Positions 26,176 through 34,426 of a stretch of 64,000 nucleotides of DNA are shown in pieces. This stretch comes from Streptomyces sp. NBC_00286. Its GTDB lineage: Bacteria; Actinomycetota; Actinomycetes; Streptomycetales; Streptomycetaceae. The position numbers and the translations under genes are program-made. The notes under the pieces are model-generated. The model worked only from the letters and a program-made list of their open reading frames with translations, did not search any database and was not told the origin of the DNA. Where the stretch lies: NCBI RefSeq assembly GCF_036173125.1, contig NZ_CP108054.1:2976001-3040000 (forward strand), written 5' to 3'. Numbering within the stretch: position 1 is the first letter of the stretch; every line of letters starts with the position of its first letter.

Positions 26176-26823
26176 ATGCGTGACACTCTGCGGGACATTC
26201 TCGACGCGGCGACCCGTGGGAAGTTCCCGCCCGCGGACGGCGGCGTCACCGTCGTACCGCAGCATGATCGGCGGGACGCCGGCGTCATCGCCTTCACCGC
26301 GCACTCCGTTGTCTTCACGGACGAGGATCCGGAGTGGGTGCGTACGCTGTTGCGGTCCCTGGACTGCGATGCCCTCGCGGCGACCATGAACCCGCGGTTC
26401 CTGGCCGCGTTCATGGACCGGACGGGGCGTACGACGGACACCATCGATCTGCTGACCGTCGCCACACCCGTGCCGGGTCCGCCGCGTCCCCCGTCGCTCG
26501 CGCTGTCCGAGCTTCGCGACCCCGACCATCCCCGGGTCGCCCGCGCCCGCAAGCGGCGTGACGAGGTGCGGGTGTGGGCCGCCGACGGTGGCGTACTCGT
26601 CCTGGGGCGTGGGGTGGCGGGGCGGCTTGAGGTCGCGGTCGAGGTGGATGAGTCCGTACGGCACCGAGGGCTGGGACGTGCTCTGGCCTCGGCGGCACGG
26701 CACCTCAGCGCGGGCGAACCCGTCTGGGCGCAGCTGGCCGCCGGCAACGCCCGCAGCGTACGGGCGTTCCAGGCGGCGGGGTTCCGCCCGGTCGGGGCGG
26801 AGGCGCTGCTCGTCGGGCAGTGA
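26176..26823 (+). CDS. GNAT-family N-acetyltransferase, 215 aa
   Basis: The C-terminal half is a GNAT acetyl-CoA-binding core: LEVAVEVDESVRHRGLGRAL holds the R-x-x-G-x-G/A loop, followed by WAQLAAGNARSVRAFQAAGFRPVG, the usual beta6-beta7 end. The N-terminal half (about 110 residues, RDTLRDILDAATRGKFPPAD onward) has no clear match and may hold the acceptor site. The start is the ATG at 26176 with GAGAGGGG upstream. The acetylated substrate is unknown. It stands alone, convergent with the next gene. Confidence 0.78.
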   Translation: MRDTLRDILDAATRGKFPPADGGVTVVPQHDRRDAGVIAFTAHSVVFTDEDPEWVRTLLRSLDCDALAATMNPRFLAAFMDRTGRTTDTIDLLTVATPVPGPPRPPSLALSELRDPDHPRVARARKRRDEVRVWAADGGVLVLGRGVAGRLEVAVEVDESVRHRGLGRALASAARHLSAGEPVWAQLAAGNARSVRAFQAAGFRPVGAEALLVGQ

Positions 26824-26844
26824 GCCGGGCGGTCGCCCGTGGGG

Positions 26845-26940
26845 CTCGCTGAAAAATTCAGCCCGTCCGGCGATTGAGGACTGGGGGTACGGGGACTGGC
26901 CCCCGAAGCGGGGTCCGGGGCGGAGCCCCGTGCGGCAGTC
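26845..26940. repeat. intergenic repeat with CAGCCCGTCCGGCGATTGAG
   Basis: The block TTCAGCCCGTCCGGCGATTG, followed by GCCCCCGAAGCGGGGTCCGG and GGCGGAGCCCC, recurs at 62793-62860. GGGGC-GGAG-CCCC forms a short stem. It fills the space between convergent genes and may act as terminator. Confidence 0.65.
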
Positions 26941-26956
26941 GCCCGTGCGACGCTCG

Positions 26957-27466
26957 TCAGTGGTGGTCCGGAGTCACCCGGATCTCGAACCACGTCGTCT
27001 TGCCGCGAGGCAGTAGGTCGACTCCCCAGCGGTCGGAGAGTTTGTCGACGAGGGTCAGGCCTCGGCCGCTGACGTCCAGGTCGCGGACGGGCATGAGACA
27101 GGGCAGGCCGCGGGAGGGGTCGCGGACCTCGATGCGGATCCAGCCGCGGCGGCTGCGCATGCGGAGGCCGAAGACGCGGGCGCCGGTGTGGCGTACGGCG
27201 TTGCCGACGAGTTCGGAGACCAGGAGTACGGCGTCCTCGGTGATCTTCGGGGAGAGTCCCCACTCGCGAAGGACGACCACCTGGGTCAGCCGGCGCGCCG
27301 TGGCCGCCGACTCCGGGCGGGACGGCAACGGAACCTCGGCCTGTGTCGGGTTGCCGTACAACTCCAGTGCCTTCAGTGCGCGTTCGTCCTCGACTCCGGG
27401 TGACCAACGCGCCGCGGTCGCACTCGCGTGCCGCCGCGGCTGTTCCATACCCTCCAGCCCCGCCAT
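26957..27466 (-). CDS. anti-sigma-type ATP-binding protein (HATPase_c_2), 169 aa
   Basis: A stand-alone histidine-kinase-like ATPase domain related to RsbW/SpoIIAB. The N-box is TEDAVLLVSELVGNAVRHTG, the G1 box is WIRIEVRDPSRGLP, and GRGLTLVDKLSDRWGV is the later Gly-rich lid. Such proteins bind anti-sigma antagonists or sigma factors and are numerous in Streptomyces. The start is uncertain: the ATG at 27466 (MAGLEGMEQPRRH) is chosen, the ATG at 27448 is next, and the frame is open further upstream without protein-like sequence. No sigma factor or antagonist gene lies beside it. Confidence 0.82.
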   Translation of the reverse strand: MAGLEGMEQPRRHASATAARWSPGVEDERALKALELYGNPTQAEVPLPSRPESAATARRLTQVVVLREWGLSPKITEDAVLLVSELVGNAVRHTGARVFGLRMRSRRGWIRIEVRDPSRGLPCLMPVRDLDVSGRGLTLVDKLSDRWGVDLLPRGKTTWFEIRVTPDHH

Positions 27467-27760
27467 GCCCCCATCATGGCCGCCCAGAACGCCTTTCGGG
27501 GCCGTTCCAGAGGAATACGCCCCCGGGAACCTTCCGTTCCAAGCCACCCTGAAGGCATATGCCACGGGTAGTACGCGAGGCGGTGCACACCGATTGACCA
27601 GCAAAGACAGCCCAGTTGAGGGCAATCGCCGACGGCCCCCGAGCAGGCGACCTCGAGTTCGACTCAAGGCTCATATAAACCGCCCCATCGGGGGACACCG
27701 GCGTACGACGTCGCGTCAACTGCCAGTTGATCAGGGAAAGTTGATCACTCGACAGCTTCG

Positions 27761-28528
27761 TCAGAGGAACTTGGCCTTCCCCGGCCCCTCCTCCACAAAG
27801 CTCCGCATCCCCCGCTCCCGGTCCTCCGTCGCGAACAGCCCCGCGAACCAGTTGCGTTCCACCGCGAGCCCGGTCTCCAGGTCCGTCTCAAGGCCCACGT
27901 CCACCGCCTCCTTGGCGGCGCGCAGCGCGAGCGCCGGTCCCTTCGCGAGCCCCGCGGCCCACGCGTGCGCCTGCTCGTACACCTCGGCGGCGGGCACCAC
28001 CCGGTCCACCAGGCCGAGGGTGAGCGCCTCGTCGGCCCTGACCATACGGCCGGTGAAGATGAGGTCCTTGGCGCGCGAGGGCCCGATCAGCCGGGACAGC
28101 CGCTGGGTGCCGCCCGCCCCGGGGATCAGCCCGAGCAGGATCTCCGGCTGGCCCAGCCTTGCGTTGTCCGCGGCGATGCGGTAGTCCGCGCAGAGTGCCA
28201 ACTCGCAGCCCCCGCCCAGCGCGTAGCCGGTGACCGCGGCCACCACCGGCTTGGGGATACGGGTCACGGCGGTGAAGGAGTCCTGCAGGGCCCGGGACCG
28301 TACGACCATCGCCGTATGGTCCATGGCCTGCATCTCCTTGATGTCCGCGCCCGCCGCGAACACCTTCTCGCCGCCGTAGAGAACCACGGCGCGCACGTCC
28401 TCGCGACGCGTGGCCTCCTCCGCGAGCTCCTTGAGCCTGTCCTGCGTGGCGACGTCCAGCGCGTTCATGGGCGGACGGTCGAGACGGATCGTGCCGACAC
28501 CTTCGGCGACTTCGAGATGCACAGTCAT
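27761..28528 (-). CDS. enoyl-CoA hydratase/isomerase family protein, 255 aa
   Basis: A crotonase-fold enzyme. The oxyanion-hole regions KVFAAGADIKEM and VTGYALGGGCELALCADYR are intact. The second active-site region RLGQPEILLGLIPGAGGTQR contains both acidic residues (Glu and the residue before GAGGTQ) expected of a hydratase. It should hydrate trans-2-enoyl-CoA in fatty-acid or amino-acid degradation. The start is the ATG at 28528 (MTVHLEVAEG); no good ribosome site is visible, so leaderless translation is possible. It is single, 293 bases from the ATP-binding protein gene. Confidence 0.88.
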   Translation of the reverse strand: MTVHLEVAEGVGTIRLDRPPMNALDVATQDRLKELAEEATRREDVRAVVLYGGEKVFAAGADIKEMQAMDHTAMVVRSRALQDSFTAVTRIPKPVVAAVTGYALGGGCELALCADYRIAADNARLGQPEILLGLIPGAGGTQRLSRLIGPSRAKDLIFTGRMVRADEALTLGLVDRVVPAAEVYEQAHAWAAGLAKGPALALRAAKEAVDVGLETDLETGLAVERNWFAGLFATEDRERGMRSFVEEGPGKAKFL

Positions 28529-28597
28529 GAAGGAACCGTATCGGGGGGGCCTGGGGGTCGCCCCCCGAGGGAAGATGCAGCACGGGGACCAACGACA

Positions 28598-28634
28598 ACG
28601 GGGCCGGCGTGCTCCCACAGCACACCGGCCCCGT
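28598..28634 (-). terminator. terminator after L,D-transpeptidase gene
   Basis: ACGGGGCCGGCGTGCT pairs with AGCACACCGGCCCCGT across CCCAC; 15 of 16 positions pair. It lies 48 bases beyond the stop at 28682. Confidence 0.75.
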
Positions 28635-28681
28635 CACAGCCCATCCGGACCCGTCACGCCAGGCCCGTACGACTCACTCGC

Positions 28682-29941
28682 CTACCACTTGTCCCACGGC
28701 ATGTTCCAGCCGTTGAGCCCGTTGTCCGGGTCGATGATCCGGTCGTTGGAGTTCTTCACGATCACCACGTCGCCGACCATCGAGCGGTCGAAGAACCAGC
28801 CCGCGGGACTTGAGGAGCTGCCGCCCTTCAGGTCGCGCAGGCCGATGCAGCCGTGGCTGGCGTTGTAGTTGCCGAAGGCGTCGCCGCCCCAGTAGTTGCC
28901 GTGGATGAAGGTGCCCGAGGTCGACAGGCGCATGGCGTGTGAGACGTCCTTGATGTCGTACTCGCCGCCGTAGCCGACCGTTTCGCCGTTCATACGGGTC
29001 ATTTCGTGGCGCTCGGTGATGACCATCTGGCCGTTCCAGGTCTCGTAGCCCGGCTTGCCCGTCGTGACCGGAATGGTCTTGATGACCTTGCCGTCGCGCT
29101 TGACCGTCATCTTCTTGGACTTGACGTCCACGGTGGATATCTGGCTGCGGCCGATGGTGAACGACACGGTCTTGGCCTGCTCGCCGTAAACGCCGGGCCG
29201 TCCCTCCACGCCGTCCAGGTTGAGGTCGACCGTGACCTTCGTGCCGGGCTTCCAGTATTTCTCCGGGCGGAAGTCCAGCCGGTCGTTGCCGAACCAGTGG
29301 CCCTTGACCTCCACCGCGGGCTCCGTCTTGATACGGATGGCCTTCTCGACGTCCTCGGGCTTGGTGATGCCCCGGTTGAAGTTGAGCGAGAAGGGCATTC
29401 CGACGCCCACCTTGGAACCGTCTTCGGGCGTGAAGATGCCGATGAAGGTGTTCTTCGGGGTCAGCGTCGTGAAGCTGGACTCTTCGGTCGCCTCGCGGCC
29501 TTCGGAGTCCTTGGCCGTCGCCTGCACCTTGTACTTGGTGTCGGACGCCAGGTGGTAGGTGGGCGTCCAACTCGCCCCGCCGTCAGTGATCTTGCCCTCG
29601 ACGGCCTTGCCCTTCGAGTCCGCGACCTTGACCTCGGTCAGCTTGCCTTTGGCCGCGGATATCTTCAGGGCGCCGTTGGTGTCCACATCGTCGGCGCCGT
29701 CCTTGGGCGCTATGGTCACGACCGCCTGCGAGGTTCTGGACTCGGCCTGGTCAGAGCCGCCCTTGCCCCCGTTCTTGTCACCGCCGGAGCCCGAGTTCGA
29801 GTCGGAACCCCCTCCGCCACCGCACGCCGTCACGGCGATCAGCAGCACGCCGAGTATCAGCGCCAGAAGCCCCGTACGCCCTGTTCGTCCGCGCCCCCGT
29901 GCGCCAACCGACGCCCCCGATATCGGTCGCCCGATCTTCAA
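28682..29941 (-). CDS. lipoprotein L,D-transpeptidase (YkuD) with Ig-like domain, 419 aa
   Basis: Cross-links peptidoglycan stems (3-3 links) outside the cell. The start is a TTG at 29941 with AGGGGAGAA five bases upstream; it gives LKIGRPISG and a long basic region before the signal helix, which ends LLIAVTAC, a lipobox. A Gly/Ser linker is followed by two beta-sandwich domains (about residues 70-270, containing FTPEDGSKVGVGMPFSLNFN and HWFGNDRLDFRPEKYW). The YkuD domain has the catalytic motif GTFIHGNYWG ... SHGCIGLRDLKG. It is a tandem paralogue of the next gene upstream. Confidence 0.92.
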   Translation of the reverse strand: MKIGRPISGASVGARGRGRTGRTGLLALILGVLLIAVTACGGGGGSDSNSGSGGDKNGGKGGSDQAESRTSQAVVTIAPKDGADDVDTNGALKISAAKGKLTEVKVADSKGKAVEGKITDGGASWTPTYHLASDTKYKVQATAKDSEGREATEESSFTTLTPKNTFIGIFTPEDGSKVGVGMPFSLNFNRGITKPEDVEKAIRIKTEPAVEVKGHWFGNDRLDFRPEKYWKPGTKVTVDLNLDGVEGRPGVYGEQAKTVSFTIGRSQISTVDVKSKKMTVKRDGKVIKTIPVTTGKPGYETWNGQMVITERHEMTRMNGETVGYGGEYDIKDVSHAMRLSTSGTFIHGNYWGGDAFGNYNASHGCIGLRDLKGGSSSSPAGWFFDRSMVGDVVIVKNSNDRIIDPDNGLNGWNMPWDKW

Positions 29942-30132
29942 CTTGCTTCTCCCCTCGCACGGCCCGTCAACCGGGCCCGCACTCCTGCGCGTCGCACGCG
30001 CGCACCGCGCCAATCAACCATATGACCAGCAGCGGTGGCTCCCCGTAATTGTCACTTTTCAGTCCCAAGTTCAGCTGAAATTGATCTCGTGTTCTCCCAC
30101 CTATGTCCTTCTTATGTCCCACCCGTCTCCGC

Positions 30133-31365
30133 CTAATTCACGGCAGAGCCCGCCTTCCACTCCTTCCATGAGATGTTCCAACCGCCAAGTCCGTTGCCTG
30201 GCGCGACCATCTTGTCGTCGCTGTGCACGACTTCGACGACGTCACCGATCAGGCTGCGGTCGAAGAACCAGCCCGCCGGGCTCGCGGAGCTGCCGCCCTT
30301 CACATCGCGCAGGCCCACACAGCCGTGGCTGACATTGGCGTTGCCGAACACGCCCCGCGCCCAGTAGTTGCCGTGCAGGAAGGTCCCGGAGTCGGTGAGC
30401 CGCATCGCGTGCGGGACGTCCGGGATGTCGTACTCGCCCTTGCCGTCGGCGTCTTCGAAGCCGACCGTGGCGCCGTTCATCCGGGTCACCTCGAGCTTCT
30501 CGGTGACCACCATCTTCCCGTTGTACGTCGTCGTCTTGGGGGCGCCCGCCGTGATCGGCACCGTGGCGAGGAGTTCGCCGTCGCGGTGTACCCGCATGGT
30601 GTGTTCGGCGGCGTCGACGACGCTGGTCTGGTCGCGGCCGACGGTGAAGGAGTACGTCCGGTTCCCGAGCCCGTACACGCCGGGCGCCGCTTCGACGTGC
30701 CGCAGCCGCAGGGCGACGGTGACCTTCGTACCCGGCTTCCAGTACTTCTCGGGCCGGAAGTCCAGCCGGTTCCCGCCGAACCAGTGCGGGCGGATCTCGA
30801 CGGCGGGACGCGCCCGCACCTGGATGGCGCGCTCGACGGCCGCCCGGTTCTGGACCTGGCGGTTGAACTCCAGCGAGACGATCATTCCCGTGCCGACGGT
30901 CGACCGGTGCTCCGGGGTGACACGTCCGATGAGCCGCTCGCCGGGGCCGTACGTCCGCAACCTCGCATGCCGCACCAGCCGCCGCCCGTGCCCGTCGAGG
31001 GCGACCGCGTCCACGGTGTACGCGGTCGCCGACTCCAGCCTCCTGTCGCCGTCCGGCCGCCAGGTCATGCCATCTGCTTCGATGCGCCCGGGCACTCGAA
31101 AAGCCCGCGCGCCCCGGGACTTGGCGACCTTCACGGACTCCAGGCGCCCGGACGTGACCCCCACCTCCAGCTCCTGGTCGGGGCGTACGGGTCCGCTGCC
31201 GGCGCCGGGCCGGATGTGGATCGCCTCCTCGGGTGAGCGGGGCTTGCCGCGCAGGCTGTCGAGCCCGTCGGCCGTGCAGGCCGAGGTCGTGGCCAGCAGC
31301 GCTGCCCAGGTCAGTACGACGGCCAGTGCCGACCCTGCGCGTCGCGCGCGCCTGTGTGCATCCAT
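30133..31365 (-). CDS. lipoprotein L,D-transpeptidase (YkuD), tandem paralogue, 410 aa
   Basis: Same layout as its neighbour: signal helix ending LLATTSAC (lipobox), two beta-sandwich domains (RVTPEHRSTVGTGMIVSLEF, HWFGGNRLDFRPEKYWKPG), then a YkuD domain with GTFLHGNYW ... SHGCVGLRDVKGG, the Cys being catalytic. The region RLDFRPEKYWKPGTKVTV is identical in both, so the duplication is not ancient or is under strong selection. The ATG at 31365 is chosen; a GTG nine bases upstream is possible. It may be transcribed separately, since 190 bases separate the two genes. The product cross-links peptidoglycan and could take over when penicillin-binding proteins are blocked. Confidence 0.91.
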   Translation of the reverse strand: MDAHRRARRAGSALAVVLTWAALLATTSACTADGLDSLRGKPRSPEEAIHIRPGAGSGPVRPDQELEVGVTSGRLESVKVAKSRGARAFRVPGRIEADGMTWRPDGDRRLESATAYTVDAVALDGHGRRLVRHARLRTYGPGERLIGRVTPEHRSTVGTGMIVSLEFNRQVQNRAAVERAIQVRARPAVEIRPHWFGGNRLDFRPEKYWKPGTKVTVALRLRHVEAAPGVYGLGNRTYSFTVGRDQTSVVDAAEHTMRVHRDGELLATVPITAGAPKTTTYNGKMVVTEKLEVTRMNGATVGFEDADGKGEYDIPDVPHAMRLTDSGTFLHGNYWARGVFGNANVSHGCVGLRDVKGGSSASPAGWFFDRSLIGDVVEVVHSDDKMVAPGNGLGGWNISWKEWKAGSAVN

Positions 31366-31524
31366 CACGTGCACTCAACGATCTGTCCGGTCGTGGGGAA
31401 ACGTGAGTGCGAGCCCCGCTCTGGGCAGAACAGTGGGAAGGACGACGCGACGATGAGCCGACATGGCAGGGACGCCGTGAGCTCTTCTTGGCGCCGTTCA
31501 ACCGAGCCGCTGGAGGTTGAACAG

Positions 31525-33846
31525 GTGTCGAGCGCACCCGAGCAGGAGGCTGAGCAGCAGGAGGAGCGCGTACCGGGCGACGGGGTGCCCGGTGAGCAGG
31601 ACCGCGCTCCTGCCAACGGGCTGCCCGTTTCCGCTCCCGAGGGGCGTGCCCCGTCCGCCGTGCTGAACGGCGCGGCGCGTACGGCGCCCGTCATGCCCGT
31701 ATGGCCAGGTGCCCCGACCCCGCTGGGGGCGCGCTTCAGGGTCGGACCCGACGGTGTCGCGGGCACCAACTTCGCGCTGTGGGCGGGCGGCGCGGAGTCG
31801 GTCGAGCTGTGCCTCTTCGACGAGGAGGGTGTGGAGACGCGGGCGCCGCTGACCGAGCTGACGCACGAGATCTGGCACGGTTTCGTGCCGGGCGTGCGGC
31901 CCGGGCAGCGGTACGGATTCCGGGTGCACGGCCGCTGGGACCCGTGGACGGGCGCGCGCTGGAACCCGGCGAAGCTCCTCCTCGATCCGTACGCGCGTGC
32001 CGTGGACGGCGAGTTCAGTCTGCCGCCCGAGGTGTACGGGCACGTGCGCGACTGGCCTCAGCAGCAGGTCGCGGACACCGTGCGCGACGACCGGGATTCG
32101 GCGCCGTACGTCCCGAAGGGCGTCGTCGTCCACGACGACGCACCCGACGACGAATGGGCGGACGACCGCCGCCCGAAGACACCGTGGGCGGACTCGGTGA
32201 TCTACGAGGTCCACGTGCGCGGCTTCACGCGCCGGCACCCCGACATCCCCGAGGAACTACGCGGCACATACGCGGGATTGGCGCACCCGGCGGCGATCGA
32301 GCACCTGGTGAAACTGGGCGTGACGGCGGTCGAACTCCTCCCGGTGCACCAGTTCGCGCACGAGGACCATCTGCTGCGGCGGGGCCTGAAGAACTACTGG
32401 GGCTACAACTCCATCGGCTACTTCGCGCCCCACGCGGCGTACGCGGCCTCCGGGACGAGGGGCCAGCAGGTCGGCGAGTTCCGGCGCATGGTGCGCGCGC
32501 TGCACGCCGCCGGGATCGAGGTCATCCTCGACGTGGTCTACAACCACACGGCCGAGGCAAGCGAGTTGGGCCCCACGCTGTCGCTCCGCGGCATCGACAA
32601 CCGCGGCTACTACCGGCTCCAGGAGGACGCCCGCCGGTACGCCGACTACACGGGCTGCGGCAACACCCTGCACGTCGTCCAGCCGCACGTCCTGCGCCTG
32701 ATCACGGACTCGCTCCGCTACTGGGTGACGGAGATGGGCGTGGACGGTTTCCGCTTCGACCTGGCGGCGGCGCTGGCCCGCTCGATGCACGACGTGGACA
32801 TGCTGTCCCCGTTCCTGGCGGTCATCGCGCAGGACCCGGTGCTGCGCCGCGTGAAGCTGATCGCGGAACCCTGGGACGTGGGGTCTGGCGGCTACCAGGT
32901 GGGGGCGTTCCCACCCCTGTGGACGGAGTGGAACGACCGCTACCGCAACGCGGTACGCGACTTCTGGCGGGGCGCCCTGCCAGACGTACGCGACCTGGGC
33001 TACCGCCTGTCCGGCTCCAGCGACCTGTACGCCTGGGGAGGCCGCCGCCCCTATGCCTCCGTGAACTTCGTGACCGCCCACGACGGCTTCACCCTCCGCG
33101 ACCTGGTGTCGTACGAGCAGAAGCACAACGCGGCGAACGGCGAAGGCAACCGGGACGGCACGGACGACAACCGTTCCTGGAACGGGGGTGTGGAGGGGGA
33201 GACGGATGACGCGTCGATACGTGCGCTGCGGCGCCGTCAGCTCCGTAACCTGCTGACGACTCTGCTGCTCTCGACGGGCGTGCCCATGCTGGTCGCGGGC
33301 GACGAGTTGGGCCGGACCCAGCGGGGCAACAACAACGCGTACTGCCAGGACAACGAGCTGAGCTGGGTCGACTGGGAGCTGTTGGACGACCCCGAGTGGC
33401 GGCCCCTCTTCGACCTCACGTCGCGTCTGATCGCCTTGCGGCATGAGCACCCGGTGCTGCGGCGGCGGGCGTTCTTCTCGGGCCGGGCGCATTCGACGGA
33501 CGGGCTCCGTGACCTGGCCTGGTTCACGGCGGCCGGCACGGAGATGACGGAGGGCGACTGGTACGCGCCGTCCGCGACGGTCGCGATGTATCTCTCCGGC
33601 CGGGACATCCCTGGCCGGGATGGGCAGGGCCGACCGATCGTGGACGACAGCTTCTTGGCTGTCCTCCACGCCGGGGAGCGGCCGGTGGACTTCGTCCTGC
33701 CTGGGCCGCCTTGGGCGGGGAGTTATGAGGTGTTGGTGGATACGTCGCTGGAGGAGCAGGGGGTGGCGCCCGGGGTGGTGCATCGCGCGGGGGTACGGAT
33801 CTCGGTGCCGGGGCGGGCGGTGCTGTTGCTGAAGGTGGTCGGGTGA
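31525..33846 (+). CDS. glgX: glycogen debranching enzyme, 773 aa
   Basis: Hydrolyses alpha-1,6 branch points of phosphorylase-limited glycogen. It has an N-terminal CBM48 (TPLGARFRVGPDGVAGTNFA), GH13 regions VIYEVHVRGFTRRH, VILDVVYNHTAE, the nucleophile strand DGFRFDLAAAL, the acid/base LIAEPWDVG and the third acid VTAHDGFTLRDLV, all matching GlgX/isoamylase. The start is the GTG at 31525, with GGAGG eight bases upstream; the frame is open 57 codons further but diverges into the transpeptidase promoter. About 50 low-complexity residues precede the CBM48. The partner phosphorylase GlgP is 16 kb away. Confidence 0.93.
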   Translation: MSSAPEQEAEQQEERVPGDGVPGEQDRAPANGLPVSAPEGRAPSAVLNGAARTAPVMPVWPGAPTPLGARFRVGPDGVAGTNFALWAGGAESVELCLFDEEGVETRAPLTELTHEIWHGFVPGVRPGQRYGFRVHGRWDPWTGARWNPAKLLLDPYARAVDGEFSLPPEVYGHVRDWPQQQVADTVRDDRDSAPYVPKGVVVHDDAPDDEWADDRRPKTPWADSVIYEVHVRGFTRRHPDIPEELRGTYAGLAHPAAIEHLVKLGVTAVELLPVHQFAHEDHLLRRGLKNYWGYNSIGYFAPHAAYAASGTRGQQVGEFRRMVRALHAAGIEVILDVVYNHTAEASELGPTLSLRGIDNRGYYRLQEDARRYADYTGCGNTLHVVQPHVLRLITDSLRYWVTEMGVDGFRFDLAAALARSMHDVDMLSPFLAVIAQDPVLRRVKLIAEPWDVGSGGYQVGAFPPLWTEWNDRYRNAVRDFWRGALPDVRDLGYRLSGSSDLYAWGGRRPYASVNFVTAHDGFTLRDLVSYEQKHNAANGEGNRDGTDDNRSWNGGVEGETDDASIRALRRRQLRNLLTTLLLSTGVPMLVAGDELGRTQRGNNNAYCQDNELSWVDWELLDDPEWRPLFDLTSRLIALRHEHPVLRRRAFFSGRAHSTDGLRDLAWFTAAGTEMTEGDWYAPSATVAMYLSGRDIPGRDGQGRPIVDDSFLAVLHAGERPVDFVLPGPPWAGSYEVLVDTSLEEQGVAPGVVHRAGVRISVPGRAVLLLKVVG

Positions 33847-33848
33847 CG

Positions 33849-34060
33849 TTGCCTCCGGCGGTTGGGCGGATTGGGTTCGTTGTCGGCTGCGGCGCCGTTG
33901 TGGCTGGTCGCGCAGTTCCCCGCGGGGTGCCTCCGGCGGTTGGGCGGGTGCGGCGCCGTTGTGGCTGGTCGCGCCAACCCCGCGGGGTGCCTCCGGCGGT
34001 TGGGCGGCTGCGGGTCGAGTGTGGCTGGTCGCGCAGTTCCCCGCGCCCCTTGGGTGGTTG
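33849..34060. repeat. tandem copies of a 60-78 bp intergenic unit
   Basis: The unit TGCCTCCGGCGGTTGGGCGG begins at 33850, 33928 and 33988, each followed by GTTGTGGCTGGTCGCG or a close variant, then CAGTTCCCCGCG. The last two copies are exactly 60 bases apart. This amplified form of the dispersed intergenic repeat follows the glgX stop directly. No gene is supported between 33847 and 34426. Confidence 0.8.
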
Positions 34061-34079
34061 GTGGGTGCGGGGCCGCGGT

Positions 34080-34181
34080 CCGGTGCGTCAGCCCGTCGCC
34101 AACAGGGCATACGGCCCCTTGCTTCCACAGGGTTCTGGTGTGCCCAGACCGAAGCTAAGCGACGGGCATACGACGCACCGG
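34080..34181. other. nested stem-loop element (possible structured RNA or MITE)
   Basis: CCGGTGCGTC-a-GCCCGTCGC (34080-34099) pairs with GCGACGGGC-atac-GACGCACCGG (34159-34181) with one small bulge. Inside it GGGCATAC (34105-34112) pairs with GTGTGCCC (34138-34145), and inside that CCCT (34116-34119) pairs with AGGG (34129-34132). Three nested stems in 102 bases are unlikely by chance. Strand, transcription and mobility are unknown. Confidence 0.55.
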
Positions 34182-34189
34182 CCCACGTC

Positions 34190-34426
34190 CCCTCCCGCCG
34201 GCGGGAGGGTGCCGGTTTCGTCGGGGTGCGGGCTTTTTCGGTTCGCTTGCTCTTCGGGGGTGCGGGCAGTCGCAGGCTGTTTAGGGGCGCGGGGAACTGC
34301 GCGACCAGCCACAACGCACCCGCAGCCGCGACACGCAGTGTCACCCACCACCCCCTGGCGGGGGCCGGGGGCGCAGCCCCCGTTTCGGGAAGGGGCGGGG
34401 CTGGGGAAAAGTAACCCTCCCCACCT
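34190..34426. repeat. palindrome and inverted repeat copy before ABC gene end
   Basis: CCCTCCCGCC followed by its exact complement (34190-34209) forms a 20-bp palindrome. At 34283-34330 the dispersed repeat appears inverted (GGGGCGCGGGGAACTGCGCG then ACCAGCCACAACGCACCCGC). A GC-rich GGCGGGGGCCGGGGGCGCAG stretch ends the region. These may terminate the minus-strand... no: they lie downstream of the minus-strand ABC gene and are placed to end its transcript. Confidence 0.55.

Noticed and set aside
27650..27700. possible tRNA fragment (GTTCGACTC word)
   Set aside because: No acceptor or anticodon stem can be built around it.
31354..31524. N-terminal extension of GlgX
   Set aside because: The GTG at 31525 has GGAGG at good spacing, and the extra 57 codons overlap the divergent transpeptidase start.
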